Positions 8,324 to 16,938 of a stretch of 64,000 nt of DNA are shown here, piece after piece. Each line of letters opens with the position of its first letter. Within the stretch, counting starts at the first letter, position 1. Source of the stretch: Bacillota bacterium. Lineage in GTDB: Bacteria; Bacillota; Sulfobacillia; JAJYWN01; JAJZPE01. Location of the stretch: positions 154,181 to 218,180 of the forward strand of contig JAJYMC010000062.1 of the NCBI GenBank assembly GCA_021787335.1. Reading direction: 5' to 3'. Made by a program: the position numbers and the translations under genes. The notes under the pieces are model-generated. The model saw nothing but the letters and a program-made list of their open reading frames with translations. It made no database searches and had not been told where the DNA came from.

Positions 8324-9211
8324 ATGACCGCAGAGGCAATGAGTCCGCTCAAGATCGTGCCCATGGTGCCCAAGGTCGTTTCGCCCGCCCCGGAGGCGCC
8401 CGAGATGGCCACGTTGGCCGGCCAGGCGGAGACCGACCGTGAGGTCGAGCCCGCGGTGCGGGTGCGAGGCCTGACCGTCGCCTACGGCTCCACCCCGGGC
8501 ATCAAGAGCATCGACCTCGACCTCCCCGAGCGTTCGGTGACCGCCCTCATCGGCCCGTCCGGCTGCGGCAAGAGCACCTTCTTGAGGGCCCTGAACCGGA
8601 TGAACGAGCTGTTCCAGGGCGTGGCCACGGCCGGCGAGGTCCTGGTCCGCTGGGACGGGCAGTTCCAGAACATCTACGCCCCCGGCGTCGACCTGGTCGA
8701 GCTGCGGAAGCGGGTCGGGATGGTCTTCCAGCGGCCGAACCCGTTCCCCAAGTCGATCTTCGAGAACGTCGTCTACGGGCCGCGCCATCACGGCGTGTCC
8801 AACCGGGCCCTCCTGGCCGAGGCGGCTGAGGAGGCCCTGCACCAGGCGGCCCTCTGGGACGAGGTCAAGGACAAGCTGAACGCTCCCGCGGCCGCCCTCT
8901 CCGGGGGCCAGCAGCAGCGCCTCTGCATCGCCAGGGCCCTGGCCGTGCGGCCGGACGTCATCCTGATGGATGAGCCGACCGCCTCCCTCGACCCCATCTC
9001 GACCGGCAAGATCGAGGATCTCCTCGGCAAGCTCAGCAAGGACTACACCATCGTCATCGTCACCCACAACCTGCAGCAGGCCGCCCGCGTCTCGCACAAG
9101 ACGGCCTTCTTCCTGAACGGCGAACTCATCGAGGCCGCGCCGACCCTGCAGATGATGACCAACCCGCGCGACCGCCGCACCGAGAACTACGTCACCGGCC
9201 GGTTCGGATGA
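8324..9211 (+). CDS. pstB: Phosphate ABC transporter ATP-binding protein PstB
   Basis: The start is ATG 8324 behind AGGAGGG; the frame is open further upstream but that part overlaps pstA. The 295-residue protein has Walker [10 protein letters not shown], the PstB-typical ALNRMNEL, Q-loop [11 protein letters not shown], signature [15 protein letters not shown] and Walker [14 protein letters not shown], with the switch histidine in VTHNLQQA. An unusual ~45-residue Ala/Pro/Glu-rich N-terminal extension precedes the ABC domain. It powers phosphate uptake by PstCA. No phoU follows; a terminator lies downstream. Confidence 0.93.
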   Translation: MTAEAMSPLKIVPMVPKVVSPAPEAPEMATLAGQAETDREVEPAVRVRGLTVAYGSTPGIKSIDLDLPERSVTALIGPSGCGKSTFLRALNRMNELFQGVATAGEVLVRWDGQFQNIYAPGVDLVELRKRVGMVFQRPNPFPKSIFENVVYGPRHHGVSNRALLAEAAEEALHQAALWDEVKDKLNAPAAALSGGQQQRLCIARALAVRPDVILMDEPTASLDPISTGKIEDLLGKLSKDYTIVIVTHNLQQAARVSHKTAFFLNGELIEAAPTLQMMTNPRDRRTENYVTGRFG

Positions 9212-9245
9212 GCCGGCGAGCCTCCGAAAAACACAGCCGACCTAC

Positions 9246-9282
9246 AAGCCCTGGGCTTCGAAAGAGGCCCAGGGCTTCTTGT
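9246..9282 (+). terminator. Intrinsic terminator after pstSCAB
   Basis: AAGCCCTGGGC (9246) pairs with GCCCAGGGCTT (9267-9277) over a 10-base loop, followed by the T-rich CTTGT. Placed 35 bases after the pstB stop. Confidence 0.75.
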
Positions 9283-9463
9283 AACATTATCGGGTTTTCG
9301 TCCGACTAATCAGTATGGAACACAAGATGGGCCGGAACAAAGTCGTCGGAAGGGCGGTCTGACGAGTGATGTCCCCAAGGGAAGTGGAAGACTCCAGATG
9401 ACGAGGATTTCCGTTGCGGCACTGGGCCGAAGTCGCGTCCGCGAAGGCGGGGTGGAGTGGACG

Positions 9464-10117
9464 ATGGCGAGCACCGATGAAGACGCAAGACAGGCGGTAA
9501 GTCGGCTCTTCGATCTCTACGCCGACGACATCTATCGGTTCGTGCGCTTCAGCCTGGGGAACCCGGCCGAGGTCGAAGACATCGTTCAGGATGTGTTCCT
9601 GCAGGCCATGCGCTCATGGGGCGGCTTCCGCGGGGCTTCTTCCGAGAAGACCTGGCTCTGGTCGATCGCCCGCCACCGCATGGTGGACTGGATCCGCCGG
9701 CGCGGACGGGAGACGACAGGCATCGGGGAGGACATGGACCGCCTCGAAGGCGCACACTCCGACCCGGATGCCCTGATCGACCTCGAGCTGACCCTCCGCC
9801 GGTTGCCCATGGAACAAAGGCAGGTCTTGATCCTACGAATCGTCCAGGACAAGTCATCGGCCGAGGCGGCCGGCATCCTGGGCTGGTCGAACGTGAGGGT
9901 GCGGGTCACCCTGCACCGGGCGCTCAAGGCGCTGGAAGGTTTGCTGGCGCAAGAAGAATCATCACGGGAGGGAGAAGGTGGTAACCGTGGGGGTCAAGGG
10001 ATGGAAAAAGGTCTTCGCTCCTCTGTCGGAAACAAGGCTGCCCGACCAGGCCAGGGGAAGGATTCACCGGGCGCTGGAGCGGGAGGCCGAGTCTGGCGCA
10101 GCCAACCTGAGCAGTAG
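9464..10117 (+). CDS. ECF RNA polymerase sigma factor (cassette A)
   Basis: An ECF (extracytoplasmic function) sigma-70 family protein of ~217 residues. Region 2 has LFDLYADDIYRFVRF, EDIVQDVFLQAMRSW and TWLWSIARHRMVDWIRRR; region 4 has LPMEQRQVLILRIVQDKSSA and RVRVTLHRALKAL. ATG 9464 with GGTGGAG before it fits the family start; the frame is open back to 9398. The C-terminus is odd: after the usual end (LEGLLAQEES) the frame runs on ~45 residues, overlapping the next gene by 140 bases in another frame. The downstream membrane protein is probably its anti-sigma partner. Confidence 0.85.
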   Translation: MASTDEDARQAVSRLFDLYADDIYRFVRFSLGNPAEVEDIVQDVFLQAMRSWGGFRGASSEKTWLWSIARHRMVDWIRRRGRETTGIGEDMDRLEGAHSDPDALIDLELTLRRLPMEQRQVLILRIVQDKSSAEAAGILGWSNVRVRVTLHRALKALEGLLAQEESSREGEGGNRGGQGMEKGLRSSVGNKAARPGQGKDSPGAGAGGRVWRSQPEQ

Positions 10118-12491
10118 GCGCGGGGAGAGCGGGCGCGCCGCGGTCGGGACCCGGGCGCTCCGGCTGAGGATCGCGTTCTGGTGGGCGGGGGCGGCGGTCG
10201 TGGCCGCGGCCCTGATCGTCTTCATCGTCATCGGCGGCCTCGGGAAGAACGGACTTCCGATCCAGCCGGCCGCCCACGGCGCTGGTCGGTCCGTGGCCTC
10301 GTCCGAACCGATCGTGAACATCCAGATGGTCAACGGCGAGGTCGGCTGGGCGGCCGGCCAAGACGGTGCTGTCCTGCGGACCACCGATGGCGGCGCGACC
10401 TGGCTCGACGTGACCCCGGTCGACGTGCCCAAGGCCGAACCGGCGACCGCTCCGACGGCCCCGGTCTTCCTTCTGGACGACCCGCAGGCGGCTTGGCTCT
10501 TGGACACGCGCACGGACACCGTCTACCGCACGGTGGACGGTGGCCAGCACTGGCAGAAGGGGACGCCGCCCAAGCTGGACGTCGCCAATGACGGTGGCGT
10601 GTCCCTGTCCTTCGCCTCCGAGCAGCAGGGCTGGCTGATGGTGGCCAGCGGGACGCACAGCCAGGTGGCCCAGCTGTTCCAGACCAGCGACGGCGGTCTG
10701 ACGTGGCAGTCGGTCTCCAAGACCGGCAGTGGCGCCGGCGCTCTGCCCTACGGCGGCCAGATCGTCTTCAGCCGGGCGGTGGACGGCCTGGGGTGGCTGC
10801 GGCCGGACTTCCAGGCCAACTCGAACGGGATGCCGCCCCTCTACGTGACCCATGACGGCGGCAAGACCTGGGCTTCGCAAGACTTAGCCCTGCCGGTCGC
10901 CCTTCTGGACCTCTCCAGCAACCAAGTCCACGTCCAGTTGCCGCAGTTCGCCTCCTTCAATATCGCCAAGCATGGCCCGGCCACGAGCGGCCTGGAGGGC
11001 GTGCTACCGGTGACGTTCATGGGCGGCAAGTCCAACACCGGTCTGATTTATGTGACCAGTGACGGCGGGGTCAGCTGGACCTTGGCCGGAAGTATCGCCA
11101 ACATCGGGTCAAGCACGCAGCTGGTCACGGCGGTCGCGGACTCCCTGACCCTCTGGGCCTACGTGCCGGACGGGAACACCCTCTGGGCCACGCAGGACGG
11201 CGGTAAGGACTGGACCTCGTTCCACCCGCAGCCGAGTCTCTACGATTATCAACCGGCGGGTGGCCTGCCGCTGATGACCCAGATCGACTTCGTCTCCGGC
11301 GAACAGGGCTGGGCCTCGGTCAACGGTGCCATCCTTGGCACCATGGACGGCGGACGGACCTGGACGGGGCAAGGGCAGACGGCAACCGCCGGAGCGCTGA
11401 AGGTCGCCCCGGAGAATCTGACCATGTTCGATGCATCCCATGGCTACGGCTCGACGGCCGACCATCCCGTGATGGTCACCAACGACGGCGGCGTCACCTG
11501 GACTGACGTGACTCCTCAGGGCCTTGCCGCTGATAGCGGCGCCATTGTCAAGGGCTACTTCATCGACGCCAGGACCGGTTGGGTCTTCAGCCTGCGGGCC
11601 ACCCAGGACGTGACGGTCTACGGCACCACGGACGGCGGCCGGTCATGGTCCAAACTGGCCACGGCGCCGGTCAAGTACGGCGACGGCAACATGTTCATCG
11701 CCTTCTCCGACGCCCAGCACGGCTGGTTCGAGGACCGTTCGGCCGGCATGGGCCAGCTGCCCGGTGAACTCTTGGCGACCAAGGACGGCGGCCTGACGTG
11801 GACGCGGGTGGCTCAGAGCGGTAGCGTCAACGCCGCCCCGGGCACCCCGGGTGTCCTGCCCTCCGGTGTCCTGCCCTTCGGCGGGTCGCTCACGGCCCAA
11901 TCCGACGGGACGCTCTGGCTCACCGGGGCCCAACGGGCCACGGGGGGCGGTCCCGGTTACCTCTGGCTGTTCAAGAGCACGGACGGCGGGAAGTCGTGGT
12001 CCCAGATGAGCCTGCCGGTCCCGGCCGGACACGAGGAGGACGCAACGAACGTGTCGGACCCGACGTTCATCGGAAAGACCGGGCTGCTCAGCGTGATATA
12101 CACCGGCCAGCAGTCGGCTTCGGCCCTCTATCGGTCCAGCGACAGCGGCCAGACCTGGTCCCTGCAGGGGACGCTGAACATGGGCGGATGGCCGGTCTTC
12201 GCCAATCCACTGAATGGCTGGCAGACGGACGGTCAACACCTCTACCGTACCACTGACGGCGGGCGGACTTGGTCGACCGTGAACCCCGACGCCACGCTGC
12301 AGAAGGCGCTCGCGGGGCGGAACATCTCACAGATCGTCATCTCGGGCTCCCCCGGATCGACCGACGGCCAGCGTTGCCTGATCGTCCTGGAGAGCAAGGG
12401 AAGCTCCAGCGTCGGCCGGCTGCTGTTGGCGACCGACGACGGCGGCCAGACCTGGTCCGTGACGGCGGGGCAAGCCTCCGGGGGACAGTGA
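9978..12491 (+). CDS. Single-pass membrane protein with large YCF48/BNR-like beta-propeller ectodomain (cassette A, putative anti-sigma)
   Basis: An 837-residue protein starting at GTG 9978 behind GGGAGGGAGAAG, inside the sigma gene. A ~65-residue charged cytoplasmic N-terminus is followed by one transmembrane segment (~65-88, WWAGAAVVAAALIVFIVIGG). The rest should be outside the cell and contains fourteen motifs of the form T-x-DGG-x-x-W (for example RTTDGGATW, VTNDGGVTW, ATDDGGQTW). These resemble YCF48-like, BNR or sortilin propeller blades. The position after an ECF gene and the topology suggest a membrane anti-sigma or sensor. No zinc-binding anti-sigma motif is visible, so that role is inferred. 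The N-terminal half shares layout and the GGLGK...PIQP juncture with the protein of cassette B. Confidence 0.75.
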   Translation: MVTVGVKGWKKVFAPLSETRLPDQARGRIHRALEREAESGAANLSSRRGESGRAAVGTRALRLRIAFWWAGAAVVAAALIVFIVIGGLGKNGLPIQPAAHGAGRSVASSEPIVNIQMVNGEVGWAAGQDGAVLRTTDGGATWLDVTPVDVPKAEPATAPTAPVFLLDDPQAAWLLDTRTDTVYRTVDGGQHWQKGTPPKLDVANDGGVSLSFASEQQGWLMVASGTHSQVAQLFQTSDGGLTWQSVSKTGSGAGALPYGGQIVFSRAVDGLGWLRPDFQANSNGMPPLYVTHDGGKTWASQDLALPVALLDLSSNQVHVQLPQFASFNIAKHGPATSGLEGVLPVTFMGGKSNTGLIYVTSDGGVSWTLAGSIANIGSSTQLVTAVADSLTLWAYVPDGNTLWATQDGGKDWTSFHPQPSLYDYQPAGGLPLMTQIDFVSGEQGWASVNGAILGTMDGGRTWTGQGQTATAGALKVAPENLTMFDASHGYGSTADHPVMVTNDGGVTWTDVTPQGLAADSGAIVKGYFIDARTGWVFSLRATQDVTVYGTTDGGRSWSKLATAPVKYGDGNMFIAFSDAQHGWFEDRSAGMGQLPGELLATKDGGLTWTRVAQSGSVNAAPGTPGVLPSGVLPFGGSLTAQSDGTLWLTGAQRATGGGPGYLWLFKSTDGGKSWSQMSLPVPAGHEEDATNVSDPTFIGKTGLLSVIYTGQQSASALYRSSDSGQTWSLQGTLNMGGWPVFANPLNGWQTDGQHLYRTTDGGRTWSTVNPDATLQKALAGRNISQIVISGSPGSTDGQRCLIVLESKGSSSVGRLLLATDDGGQTWSVTAGQASGGQ

Positions 12492-12531
12492 TAAGGGCTT
12501 TCGAGATCCTGCGCATCGCCCAAACGGCACG

Positions 12532-12568
12532 GGCAATGGACGCACGCGAATCGCGGGCGTCCGTTGCC
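12532..12568 (+). terminator. Stem-loop between the two sigma/propeller cassettes
   Basis: GGCAATGGACGC (12532) pairs with GCGTCCGTTGCC (12557-12568), with one G-T pair, over a 13-base loop. The T content downstream is modest (TGTCCTGTTG). Probably a terminator for cassette A. Confidence 0.5.
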
Positions 12569-12659
12569 TGTCCTGTTGCGAAAAGACATGGGAGACTCGC
12601 CGCATGGACGCCGTAGTACGGGGTGACAGGGGGAGATAGAAACGGTCCAAGATGAGGAC

Positions 12660-13211
12660 TTGCACGCCGGCCTGTTGCGCCGGGACCAGGCCGCCCTCGC
12701 AGCGCTGATGGACAAGTACATGAACCCCGCCTACGCCCTCTGCGCCCGCATCCTGGAGGGGATCGGCACCGGTCAGGATGTGGAGGAATGCGTCAGCGAC
12801 GCCTTCTACGCGGCCTGGCGGAACGCCGGCGACTATCGCCCGGACCGGGCCCCCCTGCGCACCTGGCTGCTGATGCAGGCCAAGTACGTGGCCCTCGAGC
12901 GCCGTCGGCGGTTGACTCGCCGCCACGAATCCGCCGGCCTGGAGACCGACGAACGGCCGGCCCCCGACCCGCCTCCCGACGAATCACTGGCCACCGCGGA
13001 GGAGCGGCGGCGACTGCAGTCGGCCCTGGACAAGCTCCCCCCAGTGGACCGAGAGTTGGTCTACCGGCGCTACTTCCTGGACGAGAAGGTGGCCGACCTG
13101 GCGGTGGCCTTCGGCCTCACCCGGCAGGCGGCGGACAACCGGCTTTGGAGGGCGCGGCAGGCGTTGCGCTCCGCCCTTGGATTGGATAGCAGGGAGGGTG
13201 ACCCAGAGTGA
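12660..13211 (+). CDS. ECF RNA polymerase sigma factor (cassette B)
   Basis: An ECF sigma factor of 183 residues: region 2 has LLRRDQAALAALMDKYM, DVEECVSDAFYAAWRN and LRTWLLMQAKYVALERRRR; region 4 has LPPVDRELVYRRYFLDEKV and TRQAADNRLWRARQAL. The start is unclear. The frame opens after a TGA at 12624 and has no ATG or GTG before region 2. TTG 12660 cuts close to the first helix, and an ATA at 12636 would give the usual short acidic lead-in. Its stop overlaps the GTG of the next gene, so the pair is translationally coupled. Confidence 0.85.
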   Translation: MHAGLLRRDQAALAALMDKYMNPAYALCARILEGIGTGQDVEECVSDAFYAAWRNAGDYRPDRAPLRTWLLMQAKYVALERRRRLTRRHESAGLETDERPAPDPPPDESLATAEERRRLQSALDKLPPVDRELVYRRYFLDEKVADLAVAFGLTRQAADNRLWRARQALRSALGLDSREGDPE

Positions 13212-14695
13212 ACGACGTCGAGGAGATGGACAAGGTGCTCAAGGGGCTCGGCCTGCCCGATGACCTCCCGGAGGCGGCTCTGGCCGATGGGCCTCGACCT
13301 GACCGCGCGGCGGTCGGCCGGATCAAAGCCAGGACCATGCGGCTGGTCCGGACCGGGAGCACGGCAAAAGCCGGGGCGCCGGCGGTCGGTACCCGCGCGC
13401 CATGGTTCAAGAGCCCGCTGTGGTGGGCCGGGACGGCCGTCGTCGCCGCCGGGCTGGCGGCGCTGGTCATCCTCGGCGGCCTGGGCAAAGGGGTGAATCC
13501 CCCCATCCAGCCGACGAACCATGGCGACAAGGGGGGCAAGAACACGCCGCCCGATTCGCAGGCCCAGGGCGGGCAACTGGCGCTGTCGACCATCCGGATG
13601 GTGGACGCGCAGAACGGTTGGGCCATCCGATATGGTGAAACCTCCGGCAACCTTCTTCGGACCACCGACGGCGGCCGGACCTGGACCGACGTGACGCCGC
13701 CCGGCGGCAGCGGTGACCTTGGGTTCGGTGCCTTGCTTCAGCCCCTGGGCCCCGCGGGGCTGTGGGTCGCCACCGGTGGGACGGCGGGCAACGGCGTGGC
13801 CTCAAGCGTGACCATCTACCGCACGACCGACGGGGGTGCCAACTGGCAGAGCACGCGGGTGACTACTCGCTACACGAACGGGGCTCCCGTCCATCCCGTC
13901 TCGTGGTCCTTCACCCCCGGTGCCGGCGACCCAATGCCGATGACGGTCACCCGCGTCTGGCTGATGGTTTCCCCTGAGCATACCATGAACTCCGAGCCTG
14001 GAGAGCTTCTGGTGACGTCGGACAGTGGTCAGACCTGGAGCGAGGTTGCCCACGACGGTTCGAACCAGGGCGACCTGCCCTTCAACGGCACCATCACCTT
14101 CTTGAGCGACAAGGAAGGTTGGCTCGTGGGCAGTGAGACGACGACCACGGCAGATCACCTCTACCGCACCGCGGACGGCGGTCTGACCTGGAACCAGGTT
14201 GATCTACCCGTGCCGGCCTCGGTGCCGGGCGGCTCCGTGAACGACATTGGACTCCCCTCGGCCTATGGCAATAATCAGATGGCCCTGCCGGTCACCTTTG
14301 AACAGACCGACAAGGGGATTACCCTGGGCGGCGCCTACGTCTCCACTGATGGCGGCTCATCCTGGCGGTTCGCCGGCGGCCTGATTCCGGAACCGACGCT
14401 GCCGGCCTTCGTCAGCAAGCCCGACTCCAGCCCTTCGTTCGAGGGGTTCGCCGCCGGCTCGAGCGGAGTGTATGTGACGACTGACGGGGGTGCCAGCTGG
14501 AAGCTCACGGCTTCGGACACGTTGACCGAGGCGTTGAAGAGCGGTTCGCCGGTGGGCGCGCCGACCTTCGTCTCGCCCGACGTGGGGTGGCTGCTGCTCC
14601 AGCCGAGGACGGCGGGCGGCTCGGCTCAACTGCTCGAGACTCACGACGGGGGCCAGACCTGGTCGGCCGTGCCGGCCAAGCTCAGTACGAAGTGA
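13208..14695 (+). CDS. Single-pass membrane protein with seven-motif beta-propeller ectodomain (cassette B, putative anti-sigma)
   Basis: A 495-residue protein starting at GTG 13208, overlapping the sigma factor stop (GTGA). A ~70-residue charged N-terminus starting MNDVEEMDKVLKGLGLP is followed by a transmembrane segment at ~77-97 (WWAGTAVVAAGLAALVILGG). The ectodomain carries seven T-x-DGG-x-x-W motifs (RTTDGGRTW, RTTDGGANW, VTSDSGQTW, RTADGGLTW, VSTDGGSSW, VTTDGGASW, ETHDGGQTW), the number expected of one seven-bladed propeller. It is a shorter paralogue of the cassette A protein. An anti-sigma role for the cytoplasmic part is inferred from coupling to the sigma gene. Confidence 0.75.
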   Translation: MNDVEEMDKVLKGLGLPDDLPEAALADGPRPDRAAVGRIKARTMRLVRTGSTAKAGAPAVGTRAPWFKSPLWWAGTAVVAAGLAALVILGGLGKGVNPPIQPTNHGDKGGKNTPPDSQAQGGQLALSTIRMVDAQNGWAIRYGETSGNLLRTTDGGRTWTDVTPPGGSGDLGFGALLQPLGPAGLWVATGGTAGNGVASSVTIYRTTDGGANWQSTRVTTRYTNGAPVHPVSWSFTPGAGDPMPMTVTRVWLMVSPEHTMNSEPGELLVTSDSGQTWSEVAHDGSNQGDLPFNGTITFLSDKEGWLVGSETTTTADHLYRTADGGLTWNQVDLPVPASVPGGSVNDIGLPSAYGNNQMALPVTFEQTDKGITLGGAYVSTDGGSSWRFAGGLIPEPTLPAFVSKPDSSPSFEGFAAGSSGVYVTTDGGASWKLTASDTLTEALKSGSPVGAPTFVSPDVGWLLLQPRTAGGSAQLLETHDGGQTWSAVPAKLSTK

Positions 14696-14711
14696 ATCAT
14701 CTGCGGAATGA

Positions 14712-14755
14712 AGGAAGCATGGACGCGCGCCGGGCCCGCGCGTTCCATGCTTCCT
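14712..14755 (+). terminator. Strong stem-loop after cassette B
   Basis: AGGAAGCATGG (14712) pairs with CCATGCTTCCT (14745-14755), and the inner CGCGCG and CGCGCG also pair. No long T run follows, but the stem is strong and lies directly after the propeller gene stop. Confidence 0.6.
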
Positions 14756-14882
14756 GTGAGCCATCTGTTGCATCAATCCCCTGGGCTGCCAGGAATCAAC
14801 TTCGCTGCGGGTCGGGGACGAGCGGTATAATCAAGGCAGGGACAAAGAGTCAGGCACGGACGAAGAGACGGAGGCGACCGAC

Positions 14883-15929
14883 TTGAACAACAGCGCGCCA
14901 TCATATGGGCTCGACCCGGGTGATTCACGCATCCGCGCAATCCTGGACGCCATTGAATCCTCGACCGTCGGGAAACGCTCCGTCGCCGAGCTTCTGGTCT
15001 GTGCCCTGATCGCCGGCGGGCATGTGCTGCTCGAGGACATCCCGGGCATCGGCAAGACCCTCGTGGTCAAGACTCTGGCCGCGGTCACCGGGCTCGGGTT
15101 CTCGCGCATCCAATGTACGCCGGACCTTCTTGCTTCGGACATCCTGGGGACAAGCGTCTTTCACCCACAGAAGGGCGAGTTCCAGTTCCACCCCGGCCCG
15201 GTCTTCTCCAACCTCATCCTCGTCGATGAGATAAACCGCGCCTCGCCCCGGTCCCAGTCCGCTCTCCTGGAAGCCATGGAGGAGCTGCAGGTCACCGTCG
15301 ACGGCCGGACCTATCGGCTGGAAGAGCCGTTCGTCGTCCTGGCGACGGAGAACCCCCTGGACGCCGAGGACGCCTTCCCGTTGCCGAGTTCTCAGGTGGA
15401 CCGCTTCCTCTTCCGCCTTTCGATCGGCTATCCGAGCCCCGAGGAAGAGGTGGAGATCCTCCGCCAGGCACCCCTGACCCCGAACGTCGCCGGAGCGGGC
15501 GAGAAGGGCCGGGAAGAGGGGCGTGGGGCGGTTATCGGGCGTGAGGCGGTTATCGGGCGTGAGGCGGTTATCGGGCGCGGGGCGGTCATCGACCGCCAGG
15601 GCCTGCTGGCCCTCCGGGCCGAGAGCGGCCGGGTCCACGTGTCCGACAGGCTCCTCCGATATCTGGCCGAGGTGCTGCGGATGACCCGGTCCGACCCGCG
15701 GGTGCTCATGGGCGCCAGCCCTCGGGCGGGCGCGCTGTGGATCAGGGCGGCCCAGGCCTGGGCCATGATGCAGGGCCGGGCCTACGTGGTCCCCGACGAC
15801 ATCCGCCGGCTGGCCATCCCCGTGCTGGAGCACCGCCTGCGCACGCGGACGGGCCACGAACCCAAGGAAGTAATCGAAGACGTGTTGGCGAGCGTCGCGG
15901 TGCCGACGGGCGACGGGCGGCGGCCGTGA
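14883..15929 (+). CDS. MoxR-family AAA+ ATPase
   Basis: A 348-residue AAA+ ATPase starting at TTG 14883. Walker A is in DIPGIGKTLVVKTLA, then ILGTSVFHPQKGEFQF, Walker B LILVDEINRASPRSQSALLE, sensor ATENPLDAEDAFPLP and a C-terminal lid. MoxR proteins are chaperone-like ATPases that usually act with DUF58 and transglutaminase partners, as encoded next. An insertion of four 18-base units (15528-15599) adds a repeated AVIGRE-type stretch between the AAA core and the lid. Confidence 0.9.
   Translation: MNNSAPSYGLDPGDSRIRAILDAIESSTVGKRSVAELLVCALIAGGHVLLEDIPGIGKTLVVKTLAAVTGLGFSRIQCTPDLLASDILGTSVFHPQKGEFQFHPGPVFSNLILVDEINRASPRSQSALLEAMEELQVTVDGRTYRLEEPFVVLATENPLDAEDAFPLPSSQVDRFLFRLSIGYPSPEEEVEILRQAPLTPNVAGAGEKGREEGRGAVIGREAVIGREAVIGRGAVIDRQGLLALRAESGRVHVSDRLLRYLAEVLRMTRSDPRVLMGASPRAGALWIRAAQAWAMMQGRAYVVPDDIRRLAIPVLEHRLRTRTGHEPKEVIEDVLASVAVPTGDGRRP
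15528..15599 (+). repeat. Four 18-base tandem units inside moxR
   Basis: Units begin at 15528, 15546, 15564 and 15582, with core GCGGTTATCGGGCGTGAG; the third and fourth differ by a few bases. All are in frame (six codons each), giving repeated A-V-I-G-R-E. Confidence 0.8.
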
Positions 15930-16933
15930 GCGGCGGTCGCTCCGGGCGGTCTGGCTTCCTAACGGGCGGACTGGTCGTCGCCTGGGTGGTGGGTGGCGGG
16001 GTCATCCTGGGCGGCCCGGCCGGGTTCGCCCTCGTCGGCCTGGGACTCGGTCTCGCCGTGGTGATGGCGATGACCCTCCTGGGGCCCCTGGAAGCGGTCG
16101 AGGTGGAGCGTGCGTTGCCGGATGAACCGGTGCGCGCGGGGGCTTCGGTGGATGTGTCGCTGACGGCCAGTTCCCGCGGGTCCTGGCCGTGGTTCGTGCT
16201 CCAGCTGGAGGACGTCGAGCCGGCCACGTGGGGCGCGCGGAACGAGGGCCGTTTCTTCCTCCTGCCGCACCGGACGGTGCGGATGACCTATCGTCTGCCT
16301 CGGGTCGCACGTGGCGTGCATCACTTCGGCCAGGTGAGGGTCTGCGCCACCGATCCCTTCGGTTTCGTCCGGCACCAGGTCCTGGTGGACATTCCCGACG
16401 AGCTGGAGGTGTGGCCGGTTCCCGTATCGGCCGAGCAGGCCCGGGAACTGCTCCCGGCGGTTCGTCGCCACGCCGCGGTCGGGGAATCGGGTGAGACGCG
16501 GGGTGTCCGACCCCACCATCCGGGCGACCCCTCGCGGCGAATCCACTGGCCGGCGACCGCGAAGGCCAGTCGGCTGATGGTTCGCGAGCTTGAGAAGGCC
16601 GCTTCGGCCCCGTTGCGCGTGGTCGTCGACCTGCCGTCCGACCCGGTCGGGCGGCGAGACCGCGTCGATCAGCTCGAACGGGCCATGTCCCAAGCGGCTG
16701 GCGTCGTTGACTGGGCGATGCGCCACCATCGCCCGGTGGCCCTCAGCGTCCTGCCGGGCAGTCTGCCTGCGGGTCGGGAAGGCAGTCTGCCTGCGGGCCG
16801 GGGTCAGGTCCACTACCGGCGGCTGATGCGTCTGTTGGCTGAATGCCGGCTCCCCGATTCGCCGGAGGGCTTGACCCCCTGCGAGCCGGCGGCTCGAGAA
16901 GCCTTGCTCGTTCGGGTGACAGGAGAGGGTTGA
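15926..16933 (+). CDS. DUF58 family membrane-associated protein
   Basis: Starts at GTG 15926, overlapping the moxR stop (GTGA), giving ~335 residues. Two N-terminal hydrophobic segments (~13-55) precede a soluble region. The DUF58 signature is GVRPHHPGDPSRRIHWPATA, followed by LMVRELEK and VVVDLPSD, the start of a von Willebrand A-like fold. DUF58 proteins are encoded with MoxR and transglutaminase-like genes in many bacteria; the biochemical role is unknown. It contains a 24-base in-frame duplication near the C-terminus. Confidence 0.87.
   Translation: MSGGRSGRSGFLTGGLVVAWVVGGGVILGGPAGFALVGLGLGLAVVMAMTLLGPLEAVEVERALPDEPVRAGASVDVSLTASSRGSWPWFVLQLEDVEPATWGARNEGRFFLLPHRTVRMTYRLPRVARGVHHFGQVRVCATDPFGFVRHQVLVDIPDELEVWPVPVSAEQARELLPAVRRHAAVGESGETRGVRPHHPGDPSRRIHWPATAKASRLMVRELEKAASAPLRVVVDLPSDPVGRRDRVDQLERAMSQAAGVVDWAMRHHRPVALSVLPGSLPAGREGSLPAGRGQVHYRRLMRLLAECRLPDSPEGLTPCEPAAREALLVRVTGEG
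16757..16804 (+). repeat. 24-base tandem duplication inside the DUF58 gene
   Basis: Two copies (16757-16780 and 16781-16804) starting GGCAGTCTGCCTGCGGG, differing at the end of the second. In frame, encoding G-S-L-P-A-G-R-E/G twice. Confidence 0.8.
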
Positions 16934-16938
16934 GGTCG

